Notes: generated by a model from the letters alone, not told the origin. DNA of 64,000 nucleotides from Oegoconia quadripuncta (GCA_949316235.1 OX438750.1:21144865-21208864), one strand, 5' to 3'. Positions 45,301-58,100 are shown, counted from the first letter of the stretch. Numbers and translations are program-made.

Positions 45301-46344
45301 CTGGCTCCGGCGAGATTCATTCATTTTTACGTCATCACATCGGGAAGAAAGAGATCTTTCGAGATGCTGCTCTTTTGAGCCCCATTGGTTCCTTAAAGTA
45401 ATATAATTTAAATATTTACATAATCTTAAATATTTAAATAAGACTGAAACTGAAACAGATTGAAAGCTTATTCTACAAATAATAACAAAATACAGAAATG
45501 ATTTACTTAAACTTATTCTAAAAAATGTTATTACTGCGGATATGGACTATTAAAAATGAGTCTATTAAACATTAGGTCGCTGTGTTTAACATAAGTGTTG
45601 CATTTTATTATGGTCAATCATATGGGGCATATGCAATTTCAAAAATATATAATATGTTATAACTATGAGTAACGTTTTTTTAACACTTCTTTGGAAAATC
45701 AAATAAAAATGACTTCCTCCCCAGTTTAAATTTTGCTTCGAATTAATTAAGCCTAGGAATTAATAAAATTATTATAAATTACACTTTCTAAGTACCTTAA
45801 TAACCATTATATTGTTCTGTCTTATACTGCTTTTGTAAATAAACACAACAGCCGTTTCACTGTGTTTACTTACACTGAAAACAGCAAACTGTTTGCTTTG
45901 ATTTGTTTTAGGTAATACGAGAAAGAATGTAACATAATGGAGAAGTTTGTTTTAAATAATCACTGTTGTCTGTTTATAATTACGTAGTAATTATTATAAT
46001 TTGTGTATTGAGTGAGATCATTGACTTGACGTGCAAAAGTGAAAACATAAGGCATGAGATTGCGTCCTGAAGAACTTTAATCCTACGCATGAAGCTGTGG
46101 TATAAAAGACATTCTTTTAACGCCAAAACATTCGTTTTATAAATAAAAAAAAAAATAGATTTGTAATCTATTGACTAAATTTAAAGCCCTGAAGATATAA
46201 CAAATATCAAAATTATTATTCAAAGAGGTGAAGTAATTTTTTAGAAGTATGTCCGTTCAATTTATTATTTTTAAGAGGAGGAATAATTGTAAGTAGTTTT
46301 CATTAGTTTAACTGAATTAATAAATAATTAGTAACACAATAAAC
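42373..46344. other. Long AT-rich stretch without supported genes
   Basis: 42415-42600 carries the 'gtctgtggcattgtagc', 'gaaatcggttcca' words of an old dispersed repeat. Frames of 60-77 codons at 43445-43850 and 45186-45401 show no splice support or motif. Nothing else is identifiable. Confidence 0.45.
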
Positions 46345-46486
46345 TGGTGTCGATTCGGATGTACACCAACTAAACTAAAACCAGTTTTGGAGTGGTGCCG
46401 TCGCATCGTCCTGTTCCAGGGAGAAAGAGACAGTACTACTTTAAAACTGAGTTTAGTTTAGTTGGTGTACATCCGAATCGACACCA
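46345..46486. mobile_element. Palindromic MITE, copy 2
   Basis: 142 bp, essentially the reverse complement of the copy at 35394-35544. The centre reads 'cgtcgcatcgtcctgttcca' then 'gggagaaagagacagtacta'. The arms 'tggtgtcgattcggatgtac' are near-perfect inverted repeats. Confidence 0.8.
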
Positions 46487-47017
46487 ATGTCGGTTAATAA
46501 TCGCTTCCTGTGAACTACCTATACGAGATTCTATTTACGATCTGTGATTCTGTCTCGTGTGTTTTGACTTCTTCTATAGTTGTACAGAATATCGGACGAA
46601 TGCAGATCAATCACGCAAACCGGGGTGATCAGTGTGTTTATTGGTTCTAACCACGTACACGCACTTTAGTTAACTGTTGTGTTACACGAAATAATTGGAA
46701 TTGTCTACTACTTGAACCACTAGATGGATTCCGAAGAATGTAAATATTTATTAGATTTTTAAACTGATTTGCTGCTTGTAAACTGCCGCTTTGAACAAAG
46801 ACAAATAGTATTTTACTATTAGAACGGAAGTGGTGTAAAAAATAAATCTGTAAATAGGTATGCTGATGTCCGAAATAAACCCATTTTCGCATGCCATGTA
46901 TCCTGCGGGTAACAAATTCAATAAGTAAGTAGATACACACGGGATGGCATGCGACAACTGCTATTATTTCGAATAACACCGTACCTATAAATCGATATCG
47001 CTCTTGACATCTATATT

Positions 47018-47072
47018 CTGGCCTATGTTCAGCTATAGACGTCCTGTGGATGTTATGATGATGAAATCGTGT
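47018..47072 (+). mobile_element. RTE-type LINE 3' tail fragment
   Basis: 'ggcctatgttcagctataga' then 'cgtcctgtggatgttatgat': the recurrent tail. The 162-codon minus frame that crosses it is therefore not a gene. Confidence 0.6.
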
Positions 47073-47644
47073 ATTAGAACTATGATGTGTTAAATACTTA
47101 ACTTTTAACAACATTGGCGGAATTCCCAAAGCCAAGAGAAGAATTTCGTGTTACGATTTTCGATAGAAATATTTTTTTGTTTATGCTGCTCAATTCGTTT
47201 TCTACCTACTTGTGTTCAATTGTCGATGATACTCCGAAGTTTATCCAAAGTGCAAAGCTACGACATGGGTTAGGTAATCTGGTAATCTTGGCTCGTCACT
47301 TCCCCGGGGTGACTGACGATTGACTATGGAGTCCTTCAAGAGACGAGACACAAAGAGCTCTCAAAGGTTTGCAACGTATTCGCATACATAAATTCCCTGT
47401 GTTGCTGATGTTTATGAACGCCGGTGACCACTCCCGTTACGTGGCCCTTCACTTTATTAGCCGCTCCCAAAAACTTAATAATTTTGATCAATCCATAATT
47501 TACCACGCGGACCTAATACATATTGGTGATTGTGAAGTGATCTGGTGATGTCAATGTTTTCAAGTCGCTCTGTAGGCCACCGTTTTGGTTTAACATTAGC
47601 TTCAATTGAAAGCAACTGGAACCGACTTACTTAATTAGCCCTCC

Positions 47645-48208
47645 GAAGCATGGAAACAGGTGCTTTACCAGGCTCAGGTCCGCTCGTGCATGGAATATTG
47701 CTGTCACCTCTGGGATGGTTCAGCGAAATACCAACTAGCTGCACTCGATTCTGTGGAACGACGTGCCATGAGACTTATAGGTGATAGTTCGATGACTGCT
47801 AAATTGCAGAGCCTTGAACACCGTCGCAAAGTCGCCTGTCTCTCAGTTTTTTACAGGATACATTTCGGAGAGTGTGCGTTGGAATTACATAACCTTATTC
47901 CACCGTCACCCTTCCATCTTCGGACCACTAGGCGTGGGGAGGGATTCCACCCGTATATAGTTAATATACCGAACATTCGCACTAAGAAGTTCGATTCTTC
48001 ATTCATCATCCGAACAGCCAAGGCATGGAACTCCCTTCCGGCGTCAGTCTTTCCTGAATCCTACAACCTTGGGATCTTCAAGAGCAGAATGAATAGGCAT
48101 TTACTGAGATCGCGTGCTTCATCTCCGACCACATCGTCACTTTCCATCAGGTGAGATTGTGGTCAAACGCGAATCCAGTCAATCATAAAAAAAAAAAAAA
48201 AAAAAAAA
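47645..48208 (+). pseudogene. CR1-like LINE, 5'-truncated 3' end with poly(A)
   Basis: A plus-strand frame of about 164 codons reads LYQAQVRSCMEYCCHLWDGS, then VERRAMRLIGD, LEHRRKVACLSVFYRIHFGE, LIPPSPFHLRTTRRGEGFHP and FIIRTAKAWNSLPASVFPES. This is the conserved post-polymerase region of a CR1-like (Zenon-type) LINE abundant in Lepidoptera. It is intact over this stretch and followed by the tail 'ggtgagattgtggtcaaacg' and an A-run of over 15 bases. The absence of everything upstream shows 5' truncation at insertion, while the intact frame and long A-run point to a recent event. It is not a host gene. Confidence 0.85.
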
Positions 48209-49503
48209 CATCTATAAGTAAACAGCCTTGTTTCCATTGCTGGAGCACATAGTCTTCTTTCACTAGAGAAGGTACGAGCCTGAAGCATGGAAACACTCGT
48301 ATGAAAATGTCACTAGGAGCCATCCATACAAGGATCGCGTTTCGAAACCGAACGGCGACCTCATTTACTGCTTATTTTTTTTTTCACATGTTTAGTATAC
48401 ATAAGGTAGAAGTCAAACACTTGTCTCATATTACATTTTATAGAACAGCATGTTCCGCTACCACACACACACACTATGATACAAGCTTTTTATGTCAACG
48501 TCAACAACATCTTTATTGTTTGATGTATAAGCATTAACCAATAACTAGTCCCGTTTATCTGTGTATAGCATGATAGATGACGATCGAGTATGTTGATGAC
48601 CGTCTTCCTTTGTTGCATCTTTCATCCTTTGTACTCACTTATTTTAAACATTCGAATTGGTGTTCAACGGTATCTACCTACGTATAAAAGTGGCTGTTTG
48701 TTGTTGATACTCTTCCTTCTGAACTGTGCAGGTATTTACAAAATGTTGTCCATACAGTGGAGTCCCGTACTATATACAGAATTACCCTTGATCGATACAA
48801 TTATACATAGAAATCCCTGTTCGCCGTTTATCGGTAGAAAGAAAAATGTCAGCCGACCCCTTGTTTCACCGTTAGCTCGATTCGCCGAAAGAACTTTAAA
48901 AATAACAAATGTTTCGCCGATACCACAATTTGCAGATAAACCAATCACAGTACGATTTCGAAAAGTGACAGTCAGATGGCACATTTTGTATGGTGACCAA
49001 AGGTAAAACTTGTACCGTATTGCGTCTATCTTTTCTTGGGCCATTTTATAAATCACACAGACATACGAACGAAAATTTCTTAGTGAATTTTTATGGATAA
49101 ATAACAATTATCCATAGTATTATATTCACTTCTTGAGCAGTTTTTGAAAAACAATAATAATTATCATTATTTTATCTAAGATTTTCTCAGTATCTATTCA
49201 GAGGAAGTTAATATAAAGTTATAAGTTTCTCCAGCACATGACTTGCACAACATATATAATGCATCGGATTTCCGCGTCTCTGAATTTATCTACGACTATA
49301 TTGAATCGTCTCATTACGTTTTTCTAGGAGGCATTTTCCAATAGTTTAATTTTCGATATCCGTCGAAATAAATAACACAGTCTAATGCATTTAATCTGAT
49401 GACAGGGGTCAAAACAATCACTGACGTCCAGAGATATACGTCTTTCTAATTACTTACATTATCTAAAGATGTTTAATAACAAAATAATGGATTTATATAC
49501 ATA
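48209..49503. other. No supported gene
   Basis: Overlapping frames on both strands at 48590-49107 (138 and 123 codons) are mutual shadows in a GC-richer patch that may be an unrecognised repeat. A short (CA)n is at about 48464-48475. Confidence 0.4.
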
Positions 49504-49722
49504 CTAGCTTTTCTCCCGCGGCTTCGCCTGCGTGGAATAACTTTATCGCGGAAATTGCTTCATCCCGCGGGAACTACTCACTCTATCGGAATTTCAATCC
49601 AGGGTTTGTTCTACCTATGTACCAAATTTCATCCAAATCCGTTCGTCCGTTTCGTCGTGATTGAGTAACAAACAAATAAACAAACAAACATCCAAACTTT
49701 CGTATATATAATATTAGTTTGA
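49504..49722 (-). mobile_element. Short non-autonomous Helitron
   Basis: On the minus strand it begins TC ('tcaaactaatattatata') and ends in a GC-rich hairpin 'gcgaagccgcggga' followed by CTAG. The preceding host base is A and the following one T, which is the Helitron insertion rule. The interior has 'cggacgaacggatttgga' and 'gcgggatgaagcaattt'. It is closely similar to 60742-60963. No Rep/helicase is present. Confidence 0.75.
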
Positions 49723-51405
49723 TTGATTATAGAGCAAAGAAAATAAATAAAAGTCGATAAATGTCTTTTATAATACCTAAATAAAGCAACATAATAAAGC
49801 ACTACAAAATTTTCAATACTCAATACTCGATCAATCATTGTTAGTGCTAGATCCTAATTTACCCACAAACGTATTTGTAAGGTACCTACATCGATGTAGG
49901 GTACTATCTATATATTTCTTTTCTATTTTATCTATATTTTATTGTTATTAAGTTCATTAACATAATATCAGCTTGGCCATATCCAAATGTTATATAAACC
50001 TTCGCTAAAGCGCACTCCCCTCACTCTTATCCTTCAGCTAGCGTGATGAAGATCTTGAATGGCATGTTAAGATGCCCTGATATCCAGTACAAAATTGAGG
50101 CGACTATTCCCAGTATGTGAACGAAAGCGTTGTGCAATGCGCGACACGGAACCACGCGAGCAAATAGGTATGGACGTAGCGTATTTGATTGGGTGTACGT
50201 ATGACATAAATGTGATATACATATTCGTGTTATGCCTCTCTATATTCTTCGGTTATTTAGGCGCACGCGATATTGAGAATTACCGTAATGCTAACTGTTG
50301 CATGCTAAAGAATCGGATCGATACTTCACGCTATTTTTAATTTGTAACATCAGTAATTTACATATCTTCGTCATACAGATATCTAGTGCATTACCCGATC
50401 TCGTATCGTAAAGAAAGGGAATCCAAAGAAAATTTGTATAAATCAATAATCTGAGCAAATTAGCAAAGTAATGACGTAATCATTTATAGCATCATAGAAT
50501 AGCATAGCATTATATAAATGTGATTACTAAAAACAAGACAGAAAATCGTTTTAATCTTTCTTATAAGGAATACAAACTTCTTAGTTACGAAAATTAAAAC
50601 TTCTTAGTGTAAGAACAACCGCAGAAAAGACTTGGCAATCACGCAAGTAAAACCAATCGTACAAGTCTGAAAAATATATTTATGAATAATATGAAATAAA
50701 GTTGTATGTAACAAGAACCACTAAATATTAATTATAAATTGAAGCTTTGTAATAACTAATACCTATAATTCTATATTTTCGTGTTTCGTAAGGCACGTTA
50801 GGGCACGCTAAGTTTCACACTAGTGTTAAATAAGGGAAACGATGTGACCAGTTTTCATACAAAGTGTAAACGAACACATGTAAAAAATTTTGCGATATAT
50901 TCGATATTTTAGTATTAAAAGTTATGGTTAATTGGGGCTAATTTGCCTGAATGAATTAAATTTGTAGAATATTCGTGGGATTATTTCATGATTTTTGTGT
51001 TTTCATACAAAAATAAAAATCTCCTTAGGAGACAAGTGCTAGGGACTTATCTTGTTATAATGAGCTGGCGACCATACTGGTCGACGTTATGAGTTTTTCC
51101 CATTGGCTAGATTGATGGCCAGACTAGTCTGGGCAACGGGTTTTATTTTTCCCGCTGGCCAGATCAGATGATTTGGTTATAAAAAATAAATTTATTTTTG
51201 TCGGCAATACAAAATTTAATTTGTTTTCTTAAGTCACATAAGGTATATGGCTGTACTTATTTAAAAGAAAAACCGAATGGGTACTATCTATATTAGGAAA
51301 ATGAGGCATTCGGAAAATTAAGAATAGGTAAAATTAAGACTTTTCATAAAGAAGAATTCGTCCCGATAATAATTAGCAAAATTTCACACATGGAAAATTA
51401 AGAAC
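49723..51405. other. AT-rich, no supported gene
   Basis: Near 51057-51175 there are several ctggccaga-like words in both orientations. Otherwise featureless. Confidence 0.45.
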
Positions 51406-51683
51406 TGGGATCTAATCGCCGACTTCGTCTCAGGTGACCCAAGAGCCGGCATTTATCTTGCACAAAGATTAAGCATTGCTATCCAGCGAGGTAATGCAAC
51501 CAGCATCTTGGGCTCTCTCACACACGGGCCGAACCACTAAGTGCACAGGCTCTTTAGATTAATTGTTCATGACTTAGGTTTTTAGGTGCTCTTATTTTGT
51601 AAAATTGGTAGTAGTATATAGATTAGAATTTGATGTTCATTTCTGTAAATAAAGAATACTTCATATATCTTTAAAAAAAAAAA
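51406..51683 (+). pseudogene. LINE 3' end fragment with A-tail
   Basis: The plus strand encodes DLIADFVSGDPRAGIYLAQR then LSIAIQRGNATSILG, a C-terminal block I recognise from LINE-type reverse transcriptases. After stops there is a 3'UTR with 'aataaagaat' and an A-run at 51673-51683. The upstream polymerase is missing. Confidence 0.6.
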
Positions 51684-53404
51684 GTCGAAACAATTAATAA
51701 TATTTTTTTTACACATCACTACATTCCTGCAAACTAGACACTACCATCTTTAATTTTTATTATTAAAATACTGAAAACATCGCAAGTTTTTTAAATCTGA
51801 TCGTTTACAGTTTGTGTGAAAACTGGTTACTTGTTCCTCTATCTTGACTATATCTACATGCTAACGAGAACATATTTATAAATACATATTTAAATGAAAA
51901 AGTGCCTGGCTTGGCTTTACATTGGATCTCGGATGTTGTTTATGGTTGAGCCGCGAGACTTTTCCATTTTTTTAAGTTTTCTCTTATATGGTGAGATAAA
52001 ACCATTTGCATAAATTTTTCAATGACGATCAACTTAAATCAAGTGATATGTAAACGAAGTCATATAAAAAATGAACAAGATTGAAAAGAATAATAAAAAA
52101 GGAAAAATAGATTGATAAATTAATCAATGTAAATATTTTATGCCATTGCATTGCATTATTCATAATATTTATGTTGGTGTACAGGTTTTAATATGTTCCT
52201 AACCTTGTTTTAATTATACTATTTCAATTAGGTGATGATTAAATCTGAATCCGTTTTACCAATTTCAAAGTTAACATTGCGTTAAAGGTCGCATTTGAAT
52301 ATACATGCATATTCTAAACTCCATTCTCCAGCCTTCTACATAGGGTTTGAGTCAAGCACGTAAAAAATTAAAATTCGTTTCTCCTGCCTTGAGCATAGAA
52401 TACATGGCAGTTCATATTTATCGTATCAAGTAACTTGTTACGAAAATTCAATATGCAACTGCCAGAGGTTGTTACCCACATACACCTTGTTACTCAACTT
52501 TTCACTTCGGCTCCAATCGAGATGCGCCATGCATTTATACTAGTATTCGCGTACGTCACCGAAAATCTCCATGACGCATATTAATACCTACAGGGCTATT
52601 GGTTTTCGATGACCACATATGGAACAATGGAACAGGTGTGAATTAAAACTAATTTTACTTAGGCCATTAACACAAATATAAACTTGGCGCTGGATTTTAA
52701 TGACTTATCAAAATACTTGAAAAGTATAATAATGAATATTTCAATATTTGGAACACTCTACATGTTCGCAGTTCAGTGTACCCTATGCGAACATGCGGAG
52801 AGAACGTCTTTCGCAAACAAGACAAAGCGTGTACTTTTTTTATGCACAATTATGGATACTATGAATAAACATACACATTTATGTAAATATGAAAATCTGG
52901 ATAAATATATACATATTTAAATTGCCCGATTATTCCTTACATCAGAGCAAGAATTATTATTTATTTGCTGAAGTGTTATTAAATAATAATAATTAATACT
53001 ACAGTTAAATTTATGTTTGAGTGGCTTCTCTACGTTAATGTGACTTTCGTAAAAGTATTGCACAAGTGTGAACACAAAATCACCACCTTCTTTAGATTTT
53101 AAGATAAGAAAAAACGTACAGGATACGTACGTATATGGCGAAAGAATTAATTTATATGATATAGCCAAATCAATGACGAGATATGGAGGATATGGAGGTA
53201 CATATTGATTCCTCCGTCAGTGAGTCTTTGTATTATGATAAAGTAGAGTTTATAGATTACCAATGTCAAATAATTCAAAAGTAAATTTGTCGACAACTGG
53301 ATTTTGTCCATCGTAACCTATATAGGTTCATTACTATATCACAGCGCAAAGTTTTACCGATGGAGTAACTAGTGTCAGAGTCGTTATACAAAGAAAATCA
53401 TATT
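51684..53404. other. AT-rich, no supported gene
   Basis: A possible start exon MEDMEVHIDSSV with donor GTGAGTCTT at about 53176-53213 on the plus strand is too short to claim. Confidence 0.4.
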
Positions 53405-53995
53405 TGCAAACATAATGTCACGCCTGTTTCCCGTAGGGGTAGGCAGAGACCACAGATTTCCACTTGCTACGATCCTGACACATCTCTTTTGCTTCATTCA
53501 CTCTCATAAGGTTGTTCATACCTGCTCGTCGGTATAGGGTACTCGTGACTTGGCCTGTAAGACGTCCCCGATTTGATCATGGTACGTTCGCCGTAGTCTT
53601 CCCATACCAACACTACCATCCAATTCGCTTCGTATATCTCTTTCGTAAGACTTCTTACATTCATCCTCTCCACATGTCCAAACCATCTCAGCCTACCTTT
53701 TTCAATCTTTGTCACTACGTCTTCATTCACACTGCTTAACTCCCCAATTACACTATTCCGGATTCTATCTTTCAAAGTCACCCCATTCATACTTCTCAAT
53801 GATCTCATTTCCACTGCATTAATTCTACTTTCAATTCTTCTTTTGCCAAACAGCATTCACTCTCGTTAATCAGTGTTGGAACCAGCACCCCGACATGAAC
53901 TGCAGTGCTCCATTCACCGGCATTTTTTCCGGCATTCACTCTTCTTTCGATGTCCTTCTCACCCTCATCATCATACATATATACAATCATATTTC
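53405..53995 (-). pseudogene. RTE/BovB-like LINE, 3' end
   Basis: The minus strand carries two overlapping frames of one decayed protein: first VHVGVLVPTLINESECC, then INAVEMRSLRSMNGVTLKDR, VTKIEKGRLRWFGHVERMN and LTKEIYEANW. The blocks VLVPTL, EMRSLRSM and LRWFGHVERM are hallmarks of the RTE/BovB-like reverse transcriptase C-terminus. A frameshift near 53850 and several deviations mark it as dead. The tail 'gggtaggcagagaccacaga' (plus-strand sense) matches the scrap at 28028-28085. Confidence 0.8.
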
Positions 53996-55565
53996 ATTGG
54001 CTAATATCTAGGTGCTAAGAAATTAAGGGAGTTGGGATGTTTATGGTGTTAATGTTGATGACTGCATCGGTACGATATGCAACCTTTTAAGTAGTGGCTG
54101 TGGTAGTGGTTGTGTTTCTTAATAGGCTCGATAAATTCTCAGAAACCTTAAAGCTGCAGAGTGGGACACGATGAGGAAATCAGCGGTTTGCTGTGGATTG
54201 TGGAATATTAGATTATACTTTATTAGCTACATTAATAAAACTCATAGGAGCTGTGTGATACAATAAAATATTTGTTTTTATTATTACTTCGAACATTTAC
54301 TTATTAAACATTTATCTGCGACACCTATGCTAAAGCCGATGCTCTGCGATTATTATGACGACGGTTTACCATTTGTAAACTTTAAAATTCCGCACTATTT
54401 GTTGAAGAATTCAGATTGTAGGAAAGATAAAATACTAAGTATAACATTATCATTTTTATTTATTTTATTATTAACACAGAATGAACAGAAACATTCCAAA
54501 GACATATATATATCATATATATATCATTTTATATTCTATATAATATTATGTAGGTATCGACTATCATCCATCACATTAGTCACCAATAAATTATACGTAC
54601 GTGTAGGTACGAGTACAAATCCACCGCTCTTTGCTGCGTCGCTATTTATTTTGCTACTTAAAATCTTCTTCACAAGGAGGGGTTGTCGTTGTTTACCACG
54701 CGGATACGGCTTATTGGCGAACATTTACTTATGTTTCAAAATGTCTTCTCAGACATGCAGGTTATGAAGCACTCGTGGCGTAGTCGCATTCGTTTGTTTC
54801 GATCAGCGCAGGTATGCACGGTCAGTCCATAGACAGGTTTAACAGTGGATCTCGATTGTTTTCAATTGAGTCAAATGAAAAGGCTAAAGAGCACCCGAAA
54901 ATCTCAGTTAGAATCCATCTAATTTCATCGAACAGTTTAAATCGTCCCGCGGCTTATATTTGAAATTTCGGAATAAAAAGTAATATAAATGTTAATTTAA
55001 GATCTTTAGTTTCATCTCCATATCCATCCAAACCATAGAAGCATTGTAGTGTAATTGTATAAAAACATTTAAAACTCTCCCATTTATTAGTACATTATTA
55101 TTTACATCGGTCTGTCCAAAATCTGTGTAATCATTCGTTCGTTGTTTCTGTCTTCGCCCAGGATATTATTATCTGGAATGTCTATTCGCCATTCGCAGAA
55201 CCCGGTAAACTGGTTTGCTTGACGTCGTAGGAACTTACTTTTATCAATAAGTTTCATATGTCAAAGGATAGTAGAATTTTAATATACGGAATTACCATAT
55301 TATTGTATTTTCTGATCTTGACTATAGTCTTGGATAATTTTATTTTATGGAAATTTAGAAGCAATAATAACTGGCACTAATCTAAATAATTCATTAATCA
55401 TAAGCTTAAGTAATGCTTTTCTAAATTTCTATTCTAGAAATTCTATTCTATTTCAGGCTTTGATCACAGAAAACATTAGTGTTTTTATGCCAATCACCCA
55501 CGACTATCGAGCAGAATGTAATAGCAGTGATACCGCGTATTGCGCGCCCTAAACGGGTGACAGTA
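53996..55565. other. AT-rich with one AT microsatellite
   Basis: An imperfect (TA)n run is at 54501-54525. A 146-codon ATG frame at 54327-54767 on the plus strand runs through it and is very AT-rich; probably chance. Confidence 0.45.
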
Positions 55566-56604
55566 TACAGGGCGTCCCAAAGTTATGGGACATGAAGGGG
55601 AAGTACCTTAAATATTGTAGATAGTGAATTTTGCTCAAAGAAGACTTTATGTTATTTTTAAAAGTTAGTAATTCTGCATTCATAGATTTTCTAAAAATTA
55701 CTTGCTTCGGCTGGGAATCGAACCGACTTAAATGTGAAAAAAAAAACACCCTACTTTTATGATGCCAATCGAAAGAATAGCTAAAAAATAATAACTCTGC
55801 CTAAGTAACATAGTATTTTAAAAGAAAGGAACAACATAAAATGATTGAGTCAAATTTCAAGAAAGTTATTTATTGCCGACGACGTTCGAAAAGTAGCGAT
55901 ATTATCATTCCAAAGATAGCATTGATTATTCGTAAATAAGTACCCACTATAGTCGGAGAGCAGCAGATTTTCTAAATGAATGTTTTCCTACATGGATTGG
56001 TACAAATGGACCGATTAGATGGCCGGCCAGATCCCCGGACCTCACACCATTAGATTTCTTCTTTTGGGGATACGTGAAAGATATGCTATACAAAAAGCGA
56101 TACGAGAACGTAGGCGAGTTGCAAACAGAATTGTGCCATATCACATCGAGTGTTCACCATAAAATGATTAGAAAATCAACAGGCAGCGGGCTCATTAAAA
56201 GATTGGCGATTTGCGTAAGACAAGAGGGATCACATTTTGAGCATTTAATTAATTAATTTACAAAAAAATACCTACTTAATTGACTACGGCAGTTTCATGT
56301 ATGTTTTTTATTTGATTAAAATGATTAATTTCACGTTGTTCCTTTCTTTTAAAATACTATGTTACTTAGGCAGAGTTATTATTTTTTAGCTATTCTTTCG
56401 ATTGGCATCATAAAAGTAGGGTGTTTTTTTTTTCACATTTGAGTCGGTTCGATTCCCAGCCGAAGCAAATAATTTTTAGAAAATCTATGAATGCAGAATT
56501 ACTAACTTTTAAAAATAACATAAAGTCTTCTTTGAGCAAAATTCACTATCTACGATATTTAAGGTACTTCCCCTTCATGTCCCATAACTTTGGGACGCCC
56601 TGTA
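55566..56604. mobile_element. Tc1/mariner-type element with 270-bp inverted ends and transposase scrap
   Basis: 1,039 bp, flanked by TA (55564-55565 and 56605-56606). The ends 'tacagggcgtcccaaagtta' start inverted arms that match almost base for base over 270 bp (55566-55835 and 56335-56604). Between them the plus strand encodes WIGTNGPIRWPARSPDLTPL then DFFFWGYVKDMLYKKRYE (in two frames), the last catalytic-block region of a DDE transposase of the Tc1/mariner superfamily (SPDLTPLDF with the third acidic residue). The earlier DDE blocks are deleted. Similar short frames inside each arm are mirror shadows. Confidence 0.8.
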
Positions 56605-57391
56605 TACCCTTCAGAACTCTTCATTGCTTATATATGTATAAAAGCTGCATCTAGTTTTTTTATAATCGAGAATTCTAGGTCATTCTAAATTTCTATCTTC
56701 TATACGATCTCCCCACCTATACAAAGTTTATTTTACCTTAGTAAAAGAAAAAAAAGGTAACTTACGTGATAAGAACAAAGTATCTTTGAACTGTACGGTA
56801 TAATCGGTGATTCAAAGAGATGTTTGAGGCTAGTTTGTCTGTAACTGTTTAGTTTGAGTTACGTAAATTTTAACTGGCTATTCGCCGTGAATGTGCGGAT
56901 GTCAGCTAATCGGTGAGTCCAAGGTCGGGAAGGTGCGAGGCCAAATGTGGTAACACTGTCATGAACATGCCACTTTCAGTTGCATTTCCGCGCATTAATA
57001 TCGTTATAAATTAATCTATCAAATTACATAGGATAAATATGATTTGCAACATATATTATTTGTTTATTAATTATAATACACAAATGCAGTGAAAGTATAG
57101 AAATTGTTGAGGATCGCGTCTTCACAATCTTTAAGTACATACGTACGTACGTAGTATTGCAAATGTGTTAGGATAGGTTTTACCTATTGCAAAATTGGAT
57201 AACACTAATTTCCCATACTCTATGAATATAAGAGCCTACCTCCCAATACTGTTACGATTCTACATAAACTGACTCGTTATTTAGGTCTGTGCCTGGCAGG
57301 ACGTTTATAGACTGATGGTTGTGTTTGATGATATTATAAATAGTAAGAATTTTGTGAACTTAATAAATAAATACTTCGAAAATTTACGCCA
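56605..57391. other. No supported gene
   Basis: A plus-strand stretch near 56886-56909 could be a tiny start exon (ATGTGCGGATG with donor GTGAGTCC), but it is unsupported. A short (ACGT)n run is at about 57139-57151. Confidence 0.4.
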
Positions 57392-57567
57392 ACTACTTAT
57401 CTAGTCCCAAACTAGGCAACGTATGTGTTATGGGTAGATCCTTTAAAATATTTATTTAAAAATGAATATTCATATTTATCACATAAACTTTTTTTCCCTG
57501 GCGGGATTCGTACCGGCAACCGTTGGGTTTGATGGCAGGACGCTACCGACTATACCAATCGGTCGTC
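57392..57567 (-). mobile_element. SINE family A, copy 9
   Basis: Minus-strand copy with head 'gaccgattggtatagtcgg', a B-box with one change (gtacgaatcc), and shortened body ('tagtttgggactagataag'). Confidence 0.7.
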
Positions 57568-57930
57568 ATATGATTTCCATAGAACTTTATTTTCCTGAGT
57601 CATCATAATGCTAAAGTATATGTAGCGGTCGAGTGTTGGATGTTCCTCGCTCGAAATATCCCATAGTTACCATTTGTGATACTCATGGTATTACACGGTA
57701 GTCTGATTCTCCACATCACATTAAACTTGTACATTTTATTTACTCTTAAAAATAACAGAAACGTAACAACCTACTCAATTCGCTGTATACGAAAACATTC
57801 TAGTTTTTTGTCCGGAAATCCTCACTTGATAAATATTAAATGCAAATAGTTATATAATACTCCTATTAATACTCGTATGTGTTACGAAAAGCGATTTCTC
57901 GTTTCACTAAAACGTCACTCACGACTTCAG

Positions 57931-58100
57931 GAGTTGGCTAGTTATGTAGACTGCCTGGATTTCCGTTTGGTTTCGGATTCGAACCGACCACTGAATTTTT
58001 GTGAGGCGAAGAAATTGTGTAAAAATTTGAGAAATTCTCACTGTCATTCAACACTTGGTCAGTGTGGAACGAGTGGTATCTACAGTACAGACTATGTCAT
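57931..58100 (+). CDS. Candidate internal exon, strand not settled
   Basis: 170 bases between acceptor 'ctcacgacttcag' and donor GTAAGAGG on the plus strand. The only open frame reads ELASYVDCLDFRLVSDSNRP, then LNFCEAKKLCKNLRNSHC and GQCGTSGIYSTDYV, with six Cys in all and two bases left over. The same DNA also offers a minus-strand exon, 57929-57996 (acceptor 'cacaaaaattcag', donor GTGAGTGACG), reading WSVRIRNQTEIQAVYITSQL. Both have good sites, so at most one is real. No partner exon is identified for either. Confidence 0.3.

Noticed and set aside
46647..47135. 162-codon minus-strand frame as a gene
   Set aside because: It runs across a LINE tail (47018-47072) read backwards and shows no coherent protein character.
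48590..49107. Overlapping 138- and 123-codon frames on opposite strands
   Set aside because: They mirror each other in a GC-richer patch, with no domain and no splice support.
54327..54767. 146-codon plus-strand frame
   Set aside because: It crosses an AT microsatellite and is dominated by Ile, Leu, Tyr and Lys codons expected from AT-rich DNA.
55549..56654. Two nearly identical small proteins at the ends of the mariner-like element
   Set aside because: They are the same frame read through the two inverted arms and end in the terminal repeats.
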